NCBI RefSeq assembly: GCF_001544755.2
Contig: NZ_FCOF02000027.1
Coordinates: forward strand, 1 to 64,000
DNA length: 64,000 nt
Source: Caballeronia catudaia
GTDB lineage: Bacteria; Pseudomonadota; Gammaproteobacteria; Burkholderiales; Burkholderiaceae
Direction: 5' to 3'
Shown here one piece after another: positions 35,452 to 44,242 of this stretch (position 1 is its first letter; every line of letters begins with the position of its first letter). A program made the position numbers and the translations under genes. Below the pieces are notes generated by a model, which saw nothing but the letters and a program-made list of their open reading frames with translations, was not told the origin of the DNA and searched no databases.

Positions 35452-36363
35452 TTATGGCGAGACGGCTTTCCAGGACGAATCGGGGTCGAACGACTTGATC
35501 GCGGCCGAGCGCTGGATCGACGCGGGGCCGAGATCCTTCTCGTAGATCTGCCCGTCCTGATTGACGATGAACGTCATCACGCCCGTCTGGCCGTAGTGCG
35601 CGGGTGTCGCGATCAGGCCGAAACCCTGTTTGATCCGGCCGCCCTGCATGTAGTTCTTCGCGCCGCCTTGCGCGTGCGAGCCCTGCGCCGTCAGGATGCG
35701 GTAGTGATAGCCGTAATAGCCGTCGGCGGCGCTCGGCTTGTTCGGCATCGTCGCGGCGAGCGGGCCGAGCGGGCTTTCGGGCTCGCCGGGCGCGGTGTCC
35801 CAGTAGAGGCCGTCGTGCTTGCCGGGCGTGCTGACGAAGCGGTCGGCGTAGTGGTCCGTCGCCTTCTGATAGTCGTTTTGCGCGGCGACATACGCGAGCG
35901 CGACCTGCATCGCCGAGAGCTCGTTGCGGCCGATGCGCCGCGTGGCCATCTCGTCGCGCGCGGCGGGCATGTCGAAGCGCCAGCCCTTCGCGACCTTCAC
36001 GAGCGGAATCGGCAGCGTCCAGCCGCTCGTGCCCGCCTCGATATGCGCGGCCGGATGCCCATTCAGCGGCTGCGCATCCTCGACGATGCGATGCTGCTGC
36101 GCCCACGCGCCAAGATACGCATAGATGTCCTCCTCGCCGATGGTGCCCTCGGGCACGTAACGCCGGTGGTCCTTGCCGAGCACTTTGGCGAGCGCGGTTT
36201 CGTCGTTGGTCGCGATGGCGTCGGTGAGCGCCTGCGCCGCGGCTTCCGCGGTCGGATAGACGGCCTGCGCTTGTACTGCCGATGCGCCGAGTGCGAGCGA
36301 CACGGCGACGCAGGCGCGCAGCAACGACTTTCTGTATGAGGCGAATGCTTGGGTAGCGGTCAT
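35452..36363 (-). CDS. DUF2950 family exported protein
   Basis: A 303-aa protein with a signal peptide (RKSLLRACVAVSLALGASAV, cleavage after VQA). It contains the DUF2950 hallmarks: YPTAEAAAQALTDAI, HRRYVPEGTIGEEDIYAYL, GWRFDMPAARDEMATRRIGRNE, YWDTAPGEPESPLGPL and GYYGYHYRILTAQG. The function is unknown. GAGGAG lies 7 bp before the ATG. It is 58 bp downstream of the DUF3300 gene on the same strand and probably forms a two-gene operon with it. Confidence 0.85.
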   Translation of the reverse strand: MTATQAFASYRKSLLRACVAVSLALGASAVQAQAVYPTAEAAAQALTDAIATNDETALAKVLGKDHRRYVPEGTIGEEDIYAYLGAWAQQHRIVEDAQPLNGHPAAHIEAGTSGWTLPIPLVKVAKGWRFDMPAARDEMATRRIGRNELSAMQVALAYVAAQNDYQKATDHYADRFVSTPGKHDGLYWDTAPGEPESPLGPLAATMPNKPSAADGYYGYHYRILTAQGSHAQGGAKNYMQGGRIKQGFGLIATPAHYGQTGVMTFIVNQDGQIYEKDLGPASIQRSAAIKSFDPDSSWKAVSP

Positions 36364-36421
36364 CTGGGGCTCCTCAATCTGGCGTTCGCCGCCTGCGCGG
36401 CGCCGGGCGTTGGATCGATCA

Positions 36422-37798
36422 TCAACGGCGAAAGCCTCCGCCTCCCCCTCGGTGGAACCCGCCACCACCGCCGCCGCCGCCGCGGTCGAATCCTCCTCCA
36501 CCGCCACCTCCCCCGAATCCTCCGCCGCCCGCACCGGCCTGACGCTGCGTGCCGCCGCCGCCCCCGCCGACACGGTTCTGCGACTGATTGGCGAACGACT
36601 CGCGGCTCGCCTGTCCACGCTGCGCGTCCTGCCGCGCGCCGTTGCCGTCGCCGGCCCCGCGCAGCGCGTTGTCGCGGTTCACGTTCTGCGAACTCTGCCG
36701 CAGGTTGCTCGTGTCGCGCGCGTTAGGCCCGCCGCCCTGACGGATGCTCTGCGCCCGCTGGCTCGCCGATTCATTGAGGTTTTGCCCGGTACGCTGCTGC
36801 AGCGTCTGCGCGGCCTGTGCGCGCGCGTCCTCGCGTCCGCGATACTGGTTGGCGTTCGCGCCGCGATTGGCGTTGTTCAACGTGTTCTGCCGGTTCGCGG
36901 CGACATTGGTCCGGTTGAACTGCGGATCGTTGCGGTTCCAGCGCACGTTGTTGCTGTTCGCGTTGATGCGATTGTTCGTGTTGATGTTGTTGTAGCGGTT
37001 CACGTTGACATTTACATCGCCGTGACCCCAGTTGCAGTTGCCCCACAGCGAATTCACGACCGCGACGCCCGCGCCGAACGCGAGGCCCGACATGAATCCC
37101 GTCGCGATCGCGTAGCCGGGCGGCGGCGGCACATAGACCGGCGGATACGCCGGATACGGCCATGTGCCGTAGACGACGGTCGGGTTGTAGGTCGGCACAT
37201 AGACGACCTGCGGATTGGCCGGCTCGATCTGGATCACCGTCGTGCTGGTGGTCGTGCTGCCGGGCGGCGGCGGCGCCGTCGTGACTTTCTGCTGCTCGGT
37301 CGTCTTGAGATTGCCCGCCTTTTGCGCGGCGCTCCGCAGACGTTGCACCGAGTCCATCACGTCGCTGGGCTGCGCGATGAAGGCGTTGCCGAGCTGCGTC
37401 ACCCAGTCGATCTTGGAGGCCATCGTCGCGAGCGCCTGCGGGAACGCGACGAGCGATTGCACGCTCGGGTCCCAGGGCTCGGACTGCACGGCTTTCACCG
37501 CGTCGTCGCCCTTGACGTTCGGATTCGACTTCGACCAGGCCTCCGCGTCGGTGACTTGCGACGGGTACGTCGACGCCATCAGCACCTGCGCGAGCAGCGC
37601 GTCGGGATAGAGCGCGACGGGAGCGGTGAGCGCGTCGAGTTGCTGGTTCGTGAGTTTTTGCGCAGCTGGCGCGGCGGTCTGCGCGTGCGCGTCTCCCGAA
37701 TACGGCGTGAGAAGCGGCGTCGCGGCGAGCGCGGCGGCGAGCATGATCGCTCTCACCGTGCCGATACGCGAATCAATGACACGAATTCGTTTCGACAT
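36422..37798 (-). CDS. DUF3300 family exported protein with Asn- and Gly-rich tail
   Basis: A 458-aa protein with a signal peptide ending at DAHA. The DUF3300 domain covers about 45-290 (LTAPVALYPDALLAQVLMAS, DAEAWSKSNPNVKGDDA, VVYVPTYNPTVVYGTWPYP). An Asn-rich stretch follows with VNVNVNRYNNINTNN, then a Gln/Arg/Asn-rich region and a C-terminus of Gly runs separated by Phe, Arg and His (GGGGFHRGG). The function is unknown; the composition suggests a sticky or metal-binding periplasmic or surface protein. GGGGGA precedes the ATG. It is upstream of, and likely co-transcribed with, the DUF2950 gene. Confidence 0.85.
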   Translation of the reverse strand: MSKRIRVIDSRIGTVRAIMLAAALAATPLLTPYSGDAHAQTAAPAAQKLTNQQLDALTAPVALYPDALLAQVLMASTYPSQVTDAEAWSKSNPNVKGDDAVKAVQSEPWDPSVQSLVAFPQALATMASKIDWVTQLGNAFIAQPSDVMDSVQRLRSAAQKAGNLKTTEQQKVTTAPPPPGSTTTSTTVIQIEPANPQVVYVPTYNPTVVYGTWPYPAYPPVYVPPPPGYAIATGFMSGLAFGAGVAVVNSLWGNCNWGHGDVNVNVNRYNNINTNNRINANSNNVRWNRNDPQFNRTNVAANRQNTLNNANRGANANQYRGREDARAQAAQTLQQRTGQNLNESASQRAQSIRQGGGPNARDTSNLRQSSQNVNRDNALRGAGDGNGARQDAQRGQASRESFANQSQNRVGGGGGGTQRQAGAGGGGFGGGGGGGGFDRGGGGGGGGFHRGGGGGFRR

Positions 37799-37818
37799 CG
37801 AGTCCCCCCGTGCAAGAC

Positions 37819-37851
37819 GTTGCATTGCCCGTTGCCCGTTGCGCGTTGCCG
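37819..37851. repeat. Short GTTGCNC tandem repeat
   Basis: GTTGCAT, GTTGCCC, GTTGCGC and GTTGCCG follow one another with 5-7 bp period in the 220-bp gap upstream of the DUF3300 gene. The rest of the gap shows no gene. Confidence 0.45.
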
Positions 37852-38019
37852 GTTTGAAGCGAAGGAATCAGGCTGTGAAGCGGCGTGATTCAGCCAATAT
37901 CACTTTTCAGTTCGGCAGACAACGGGGCTTCGGAGGGAGGAGCGGAGGCAGTCGCCATGAAGGCGCGCTGCGAGAGGCGCGGCCGGCGGAAGATGCCGGC
38001 CGCCTGGAGGGATGAACCG

Positions 38020-38655
38020 TTACTGTTGCGGCTTGTTCGACAGCGCGAGGCGCAGCAGATCGGCAACGGTATTCACGGAGAGCTTCTCCATGATGTTCGC
38101 GCGATGCGCTTCCACCGTCTTGATGCTGATGCCGAGATCGTCGGCGATCTGCTTGTTCAGGCGGCCAGCGATGATGCGCTCGAGCACCTGATGCTCACGC
38201 GCCGTCAGCTTGCCCAGGCGCTCGGCGGCGGCGCGCTGCTGCTGCACGCTCGTACTCTCGCTGCGCGCCTTCTCCAACATGCGCTCCACGAGCTTGCGCA
38301 ACTCCGCTTCGTCGAAAGGCTTTTCGATGAAGTCCATCGCGCCTTTTTTCATGGTCGAGACGGCCATCGGCACGTCGCCGTGACCCGTGACGAAAATGAT
38401 CGGCAGCAGCGAATTCTCGGCGATCAGCTTCTCCTGCAATTCGAGGCCCGTCATGCCGGCCATGCGCACGTCGAGAATCAGGCAGGAGATCGCGCCGGAA
38501 TGGGAAATCGGCAAATAGACGTCGAGGAACGATTCCGCGCTGGAGAAACACTGAACGCGATAGCCGTTTGCTTCGAGCAGCCAGCGCAAGGAATCACGCA
38601 CGGCTTCGTCATCGTCGACGACGAAGACGGTTTCCTGAGTGGTGACTGTGCTCAT
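38020..38655 (-). CDS. FixJ/NarL-type response regulator
   Basis: A 211-aa regulator. The receiver domain has Asp62 in CLILDVRMAGMTG and Lys in DFIEKPFDE. A LuxR-type helix-turn-helix follows: LTAREHQVLERIIAGRLNKQ and IADDLGISIKTVEAHRANIM. The start overlaps the stop of the upstream sensor kinase (ATGA), so the two are coupled. It resembles FixJ/TtrR-like regulators; no target is shown by the sequence, but the pair is divergent from the pyruvate dehydrogenase operon. Confidence 0.9.
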   Translation of the reverse strand: MSTVTTQETVFVVDDDEAVRDSLRWLLEANGYRVQCFSSAESFLDVYLPISHSGAISCLILDVRMAGMTGLELQEKLIAENSLLPIIFVTGHGDVPMAVSTMKKGAMDFIEKPFDEAELRKLVERMLEKARSESTSVQQQRAAAERLGKLTAREHQVLERIIAGRLNKQIADDLGISIKTVEAHRANIMEKLSVNTVADLLRLALSNKPQQ

Positions 38656-41186
38656 AGTTCTCCCGTAACTGTTTGTTGTCTCGTATGTTCGTCGTGCGCA
38701 TCCGTGCCGCCCGTGCCCGACGATCCTTCCACTTCGCCGATCGGCAGGCTGCAGTGGAAAGTGGCGCCGGTCACGTGGCCGTCCGCTTCGACGTTGTTGA
38801 CCACCCAAAGGCGTCCGCGATGCGACTCGATGATCGAGCGGCAAATATTCAGGCCCATCCCCATGCCGTCCGATTTGGTGCTGTAGAACGGCTCGAACAG
38901 ACGCTCGGCGGTTGCTTCGTCGACGCCCGGACCCTGATCGACCACGCTGATGCACACGAAGCCGCCGTCCATGCGCATCACGACGACGCGTATCACAGGA
39001 TCGACGGCGTTCGGTTTCGCATCATGCATTGCTTCCGCGGCGTTTTTCAACAGGTTGACCAACACTTGTTCGATCAAAACCGGGTCGACGTAGATCACCG
39101 GCATGCGCGAGCGGATTTCCGTGACGATGCGGATCTTGCGTTTGCGCGCCTCGATCTCCGCGAGGCCGACCGCGTCCGCGACGATATCCGCGACGCGCGC
39201 CGCCTGGCGCTTGGGCTCGCTGCGCTTCACGAATTCGCGGATGCGCTTGATGATCATGCCCGCGCGCACGGCCTGCTGCGCGGTCTTTTCGAGCACGGGA
39301 AGGAGCGTTTCCTGCGTCATGCGGCCGGATTTGACCAGCGCGACGCAGCCCGAGCAGTAGTTGTTGATCGCGGCGAGCGGCTGATTCAGTTCGTGCGCGA
39401 GAGACGAAGCCATTTCGCCCATCGTCATCAGGCGGCTCGTGAACTGCAGCTTTTCTTCCTGCTGATGCGCGAGTTCCTGCGCCTGCTTGCGCTGCGTGAT
39501 GTCGGTCGCGATCTGCATCTGGGCGAGATGGCCGTCGACCCACTGGATGTACTGGCGGCGCACTTCGAACCACTTCTGGATGCCGTCGACGTAGACTTCC
39601 TGCGCGTCCGCGGAGCTTTCGGTGAGCGCGGTGGCGGGAAGGCCGGCGTAGGTATCGACCATGTCGATGGTGTCGGACGAGCTTTGCGAGCCGCCGTCGA
39701 ATGCGGCGCCCGCGAGCTCCAGGTGGCCGTCCGGACGGATGCCGAAGAGATGCCGGTAATAGCGGTTCGCGAAGAGCAGCTCGGCTTCGTCGGCGGCGAG
39801 CACGGAGACGGCCGCGTCGAGGCTTTCGAGCACGGTCGTGAAGCGCTCGTGCGCGGCGGCGAGTTCTTCGCGCGCGCGCTTCGGCTCCGTGATGTCCGTC
39901 ATCGACGACATCCAGCCGGTCTGACGCCCCGAACTGTCGATCAGCGGCGAGACGTACAGGCGCGCGTGGAAGAACGAGCCGTCCTTGCGGCGCACGCGCA
40001 GCTCGAACCCGGAAGAGGGCGCCTTGCCGCGCAAGGTCATGTCGAGCTGGCGCTGCATTTCGGGGTACGCGTCGCGCGGCCAGTAGGGGAACGGTGCATT
40101 CTTGCCGACGAGATCGCTTTCGTCCCAGCCCGTCATGCGGCAGAACGCCGGATTCACGTGCGTGATGCGGCCGTGCATGTCGAGCACGCGCATGCCGATC
40201 AGCACGGAGTTTTCCATCGCGCGGCGGAAAAACGCTTCGGCATAGAGGGCCTGCTGCGCCTCGAAGCGCTGGCGCGTGTGCTTCCAGAGGCTCCACAAGC
40301 TCCACAGCACGAAGCACGACAAACCGGCGACGAGCCAAACGAGCGTGTTGTTAGTGAAGTTCGTGAGTTGCGGATACGAATACACGCGCACCGACAGCCC
40401 TTGGCCTGGCGGATCGAGCGGCAGGTCGTAGAACATGTCGCGCGGCAGGCGCGGCCGGCTCGACGTCGTCGCGAGCTCGCGGTTGTTCAGGTCGGTGATG
40501 GAGATTTTGTACTTCGCCGACAGTTCGCTCGGAATGTCGTGCTTGAGGATGCCCTCGATCGAGAACACCGCCGCGATCGAGCCCAGAAACTCGCGCTCGC
40601 GGAAGACGGGCGTCTGGAGCGTGATATAGCCGTTGCCGAGATCGTCGTAGAGCAGCGGCGAGTAGACTTGGCGGCGGCTGGTGCGCGCTTCGTCGAAGGC
40701 GGCCTGCACGGCCTCGTCCATCTGTGTTTCGTTCGGCTTCGCGAGGCGCGATCCGAGCACGGGCAACGGCGTATTGGGCCAGCGCGGCTTATGCTCGCTC
40801 GTGTACCAGTTCATGTAGAGGATCTCGGGATGCCCCTGCATGATGTCCGTGGACGAAGTCTGGAAGTTTTGCGGGTCGCCGTGACCGGTCGCGATGTCGC
40901 GCGCGAGGGCCTGAATCTGTTCTTGCGCGCCCGTCATTGACAGGCGTATTTGTTGTTGGGCCCATGCGACGTTGCGATACAGCGTGTCTTCCTGCTGCTG
41001 CTGCTCGCGCCGGTTCAGGCTCCACAGGATGAGACTCATCACCACCAGAAATACCAGGATGGAAATGAGCGGCGTGAGTAAATAGGAGTTCGACCACCAC
41101 GGTCCGTGGTGCCAGCGAGAGGGCGAGGCGTCGGTCGGCTTGCGCGCGGACCTCGCCGAGCGTTTGATCAGCCGTTCGGTCAACAT
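38652..41186 (-). CDS. PAS-domain sensor histidine kinase (FixL/DctS-like)
   Basis: An 844-aa inner-membrane kinase. A first helix near 30-55 (LLTPLISILVFLVVMSLILW) and a second near 300 (LVWLVAGLSCFVLWSLWSLW) bracket a periplasmic Cache-like domain of about 250 residues. Two PAS domains follow (MRVLDMHGRITHVNPAFCRM; VSVLAADEAELLFANRYYRH). The kinase core has His598 in SSLAHELNQPLAAINNYCSG, NLLKNAAEAM and FEPFYSTKSDGMGMGLNICR. The HELNQPL type is shared by FixL and DctS/DctB-like kinases. No heme-binding residue set could be confirmed. The start at 41186 leaves a 283-bp gap to aceE. Confidence 0.88.
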   Translation of the reverse strand: MLTERLIKRSARSARKPTDASPSRWHHGPWWSNSYLLTPLISILVFLVVMSLILWSLNRREQQQQEDTLYRNVAWAQQQIRLSMTGAQEQIQALARDIATGHGDPQNFQTSSTDIMQGHPEILYMNWYTSEHKPRWPNTPLPVLGSRLAKPNETQMDEAVQAAFDEARTSRRQVYSPLLYDDLGNGYITLQTPVFREREFLGSIAAVFSIEGILKHDIPSELSAKYKISITDLNNRELATTSSRPRLPRDMFYDLPLDPPGQGLSVRVYSYPQLTNFTNNTLVWLVAGLSCFVLWSLWSLWKHTRQRFEAQQALYAEAFFRRAMENSVLIGMRVLDMHGRITHVNPAFCRMTGWDESDLVGKNAPFPYWPRDAYPEMQRQLDMTLRGKAPSSGFELRVRRKDGSFFHARLYVSPLIDSSGRQTGWMSSMTDITEPKRAREELAAAHERFTTVLESLDAAVSVLAADEAELLFANRYYRHLFGIRPDGHLELAGAAFDGGSQSSSDTIDMVDTYAGLPATALTESSADAQEVYVDGIQKWFEVRRQYIQWVDGHLAQMQIATDITQRKQAQELAHQQEEKLQFTSRLMTMGEMASSLAHELNQPLAAINNYCSGCVALVKSGRMTQETLLPVLEKTAQQAVRAGMIIKRIREFVKRSEPKRQAARVADIVADAVGLAEIEARKRKIRIVTEIRSRMPVIYVDPVLIEQVLVNLLKNAAEAMHDAKPNAVDPVIRVVVMRMDGGFVCISVVDQGPGVDEATAERLFEPFYSTKSDGMGMGLNICRSIIESHRGRLWVVNNVEADGHVTGATFHCSLPIGEVEGSSGTGGTDAHDEHTRQQTVTGEL

Positions 41187-41356
41187 GGAAGCGATTGTAA
41201 CGCACCACCTGATTGTTAAATGGCGTAAAAAGACGGTTGAGCAGGCTCGATTGCGGGAAAAGGAGGAGAAACATCTGAACAAAAAAGTCTTATCGGACGG
41301 TGCGTTGCAGCAATTTTTCGCATGGTGAGATGACCTCTCATGATTTGAAAAATTCC

Positions 41357-41386
41357 TTGCGTCATGATCGCGACCCTCTTTAGAAT
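41357..41386 (+). promoter_or_regulatory. Candidate promoter of aceE
   Basis: TTGCGT (41357-41362), an 18-bp spacer and TAGAAT (41381-41386) precede the aceE ATG by 84 bp. A TCATGA lies inside the spacer and another about 25 bp upstream, a possible regulator site. Confidence 0.5.
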
Positions 41387-41469
41387 TGCCGGCACGCGGC
41401 CAGTGCCCGCCTTTTTGCGGGCGTGCGCCGGCGGTTTTCAGAGAGTGTTCCTCACATCAGGAGACGAGC

Positions 41470-44163
41470 ATGTCCGCTGTACCCGACGAAGTTCTCAAAT
41501 ATGTCGCCAACGCCAAGGACGACGATCCTCAGGAAACCGCCGAGTGGCTGGACGCGCTCGACGGCGTGATTTCCGCGGTCGGTCCTGATCGCGCGCACTA
41601 CCTGATCGAGAAACAGATCGAATTTGCTCGCGTGCACGGCGAGCATCTGCCGTTTTCGGCGAACACGCCGTACATCAACACGATCCCCGTCGCGTCGCAG
41701 TCCAAGATTCCTGGCGATCAGGACATCGAACACCGTATCCGCTCGTACACCCGCTGGAACGCCATCGCAATGGTGCTGCGCGCGGGCAAGGACACGAACG
41801 TCGGCGGGCATATCGCTTCGTTCGCGTCTGCCGCGACGCTCTATGACGTCGGCTTCAATCACTTCTGGCACGCGCCGTCGAAAGAGCACGGCGGCGATCT
41901 CGTGTTCGTGCAGGGCCACTCGTCGCCGGGCGTCTACTCGCGCGCGTTCCTGCTCGGCCGCCTGACCGACAAGCAGCTCGACAACTTCCGTCAGGAAGTG
42001 GGCGGCGAGGGCATTTCGTCGTATCCTCATCCGTGGCTGATGCCGGACTTCTGGCAATTCCCGACCGTCTCGATGGGCCTCGGCCCGATCATGGCCATCT
42101 ATCAGGCGCGCTTCATGAAGTACATGCAGGCGCGCGGCATGGCGAAGACCGAAGGCCGCAAGGTCTGGGCGTTCCTCGGCGACGGCGAGACGGACGAGCC
42201 GGAATCGCTCGGCGCGATCGGCATGGCCGGGCGCGAGCGTCTGGACAACCTCGTGTTCGTGATCAACTGCAATCTGCAGCGTCTGGACGGTCCGGTGCGC
42301 GGCAACGGCAAGATCATCCAGGAACTGGAAAGCGAATTCCGCGGCGCGGGCTGGAACGTCATCAAGGTCATCTGGGGCAGCCGCTGGGATGCGCTCTTCG
42401 CGCGCGACAAGACCGGCGCGCTGATGCGCCGCATGATGGAGGTCGTCGATGGCGAGTACCAGACGTACAAGTCGGAGTCGGGCGCATTCGTGCGCGAGCA
42501 CTTCTTCAACACGCCGGAACTGAAGGCGCTCGTCGCAGACTGGTCCGATGACGACATCTGGAACCTGAACCGCGGCGGCCACGATCCGCACAAGATCTAC
42601 GCGGCCTTCGACGCAGCCACCCGCACGAAGGGCGCGCCGACCGTCATCCTCGCCAAGACCATCAAGGGCTATGGCATGGGCGAGCACGGTCAGGCGATGA
42701 ACATCACGCACCAGCAGAAGAAGCTGCCGATCGACACGCTGAAGAAATTCCGCGACCAGTTCCGCCTGCCGCTCAGCGACGAGCAAATCGCCGACGTGCC
42801 GTATCTGACGTTCGAGGAAGGCTCGAAGGAACTCGAGTACATGCGCCAGAAGCGCATGGACCTGGGCGGCTATCTGCCGGCGCGCCGCGAAAAGGCAGAG
42901 TCGCTGCCGGTGCCGGCGCTCGCCGCGTTCGAGCCGCTCCTGAAGGGCACGGGCGAAGGCCGCGAAATCTCCACGACGATGGCCTTTGTGCGGATTCTCA
43001 ACATCCTTCTGAAGGACAAGGCGCTCGGCAAGCGCGTCGTGCCGATCGTCCCGGACGAGTCGCGCACCTTCGGCATGGAAGGTCTCTTCCGCCAGATCGG
43101 TATCTGGAATCAGGACGGCCAGAAGTACATTCCGGAAGACTCCGACCAGCTGATGTTCTACAAGGAATCGGAGACGGGTCAGATTCTGCAGGAAGGCATC
43201 AACGAAGCCGGTGGCATGTGTGACTGGATCGCGGCCGCGACGTCGTATTCGACGCACGGCGAGATCATGATTCCGTTTTACATCTTCTATTCGATGTTCG
43301 GCTTCCAGCGCATCGGCGATCTGGCATGGGCGGCGGGCGACATGCGTTCGCGCGGCTTCCTGCTCGGCGGCACCGCGGGCCGCACGACGCTCAACGGCGA
43401 AGGCCTGCAGCACGAAGACGGCCACTCGCTCCTGTGGGCCGCGTCGGTCCCGAACTGCGTGAGCTATGACCCGACGTTCGGCTACGAACTCGCCGTCATC
43501 ATGCAGGACGGCCTGCGCCGCATGGTCGCGGATCAGGAAGACGTGTACTACTACATTACCGTGATGAACGAGAACTACGAGCATCCGGCGATCCCGCAAG
43601 GCGATGCCGTTGCTTCGGACATCATCAAGGGCATGTACTCGTTCAAGAAGTCCGATGCGCCAGCCAAGGCGCACGTCCAGCTGATGGGCGCGGGCACGAT
43701 CTTCAACGAAGTCATCGCCGCCGCTGCGCTGCTGAAGGACGACTGGGGCGTGTCCGCCGACCTGTGGAGCGTGCCGAGCTTCACCGAACTGGCGCGCGAA
43801 GGCCAGGCCGTCGAGCGTTACAACCTGCTGCATCCGACGGAAGAGAAGAAGGTCGCGCACGTCACGAAGCTGCTCACGGGCGCGAAGGGTCCGGTGATCG
43901 CATCGACGGATTACATCCGCGCGCTGACCGATCAGATCCGCGCGTTCGTGCCACAGAAGTTCGTGGTGCTCGGCACCGACGGCTACGGCCGCTCGGACAC
44001 GCGCGAAGCGCTGCGCCACTTCTTCGAAGTCGACCGCTACTGGGTCACGCTGGCCGCGCTGAACGCGCTGGCCGACGAAGGCACGATCGAGCGCAAGGTC
44101 GTCGCTGAGGCGATCCGGAAGTACAACCTCGACCCGTCCAAACCCAACCCGATGACCGTCTAA
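41470..44163 (+). CDS. aceE: Pyruvate dehydrogenase E1 component (homodimeric)
   Basis: An 897-aa thiamine-diphosphate enzyme that decarboxylates pyruvate and acetylates the lipoyl group of E2. Visible are HIASFASAATLYDVGFNHFW, GLGPIMAIYQARFMKYM, the ThDP motif GDGETDEPES ending in NLQRLDGPVRGNGKIIQE, and the C-terminal FVVLGTDGYGRSDTREALRHFFEVDRYWV. The length is that of homodimeric proteobacterial E1. AGGAGA precedes the ATG. It is first in aceE-aceF-lpdA, 79 bp before aceF. Confidence 0.97.
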   Translation: MSAVPDEVLKYVANAKDDDPQETAEWLDALDGVISAVGPDRAHYLIEKQIEFARVHGEHLPFSANTPYINTIPVASQSKIPGDQDIEHRIRSYTRWNAIAMVLRAGKDTNVGGHIASFASAATLYDVGFNHFWHAPSKEHGGDLVFVQGHSSPGVYSRAFLLGRLTDKQLDNFRQEVGGEGISSYPHPWLMPDFWQFPTVSMGLGPIMAIYQARFMKYMQARGMAKTEGRKVWAFLGDGETDEPESLGAIGMAGRERLDNLVFVINCNLQRLDGPVRGNGKIIQELESEFRGAGWNVIKVIWGSRWDALFARDKTGALMRRMMEVVDGEYQTYKSESGAFVREHFFNTPELKALVADWSDDDIWNLNRGGHDPHKIYAAFDAATRTKGAPTVILAKTIKGYGMGEHGQAMNITHQQKKLPIDTLKKFRDQFRLPLSDEQIADVPYLTFEEGSKELEYMRQKRMDLGGYLPARREKAESLPVPALAAFEPLLKGTGEGREISTTMAFVRILNILLKDKALGKRVVPIVPDESRTFGMEGLFRQIGIWNQDGQKYIPEDSDQLMFYKESETGQILQEGINEAGGMCDWIAAATSYSTHGEIMIPFYIFYSMFGFQRIGDLAWAAGDMRSRGFLLGGTAGRTTLNGEGLQHEDGHSLLWAASVPNCVSYDPTFGYELAVIMQDGLRRMVADQEDVYYYITVMNENYEHPAIPQGDAVASDIIKGMYSFKKSDAPAKAHVQLMGAGTIFNEVIAAAALLKDDWGVSADLWSVPSFTELAREGQAVERYNLLHPTEEKKVAHVTKLLTGAKGPVIASTDYIRALTDQIRAFVPQKFVVLGTDGYGRSDTREALRHFFEVDRYWVTLAALNALADEGTIERKVVAEAIRKYNLDPSKPNPMTV

Positions 44164-44242
44164 AGGCATCGCCCCCGTGTGTTGTGACGCGGCCTCTTTC
44201 CGAAGCGGAAAGAGGCCGTGTGCAACCCAGGAGACACTAATA

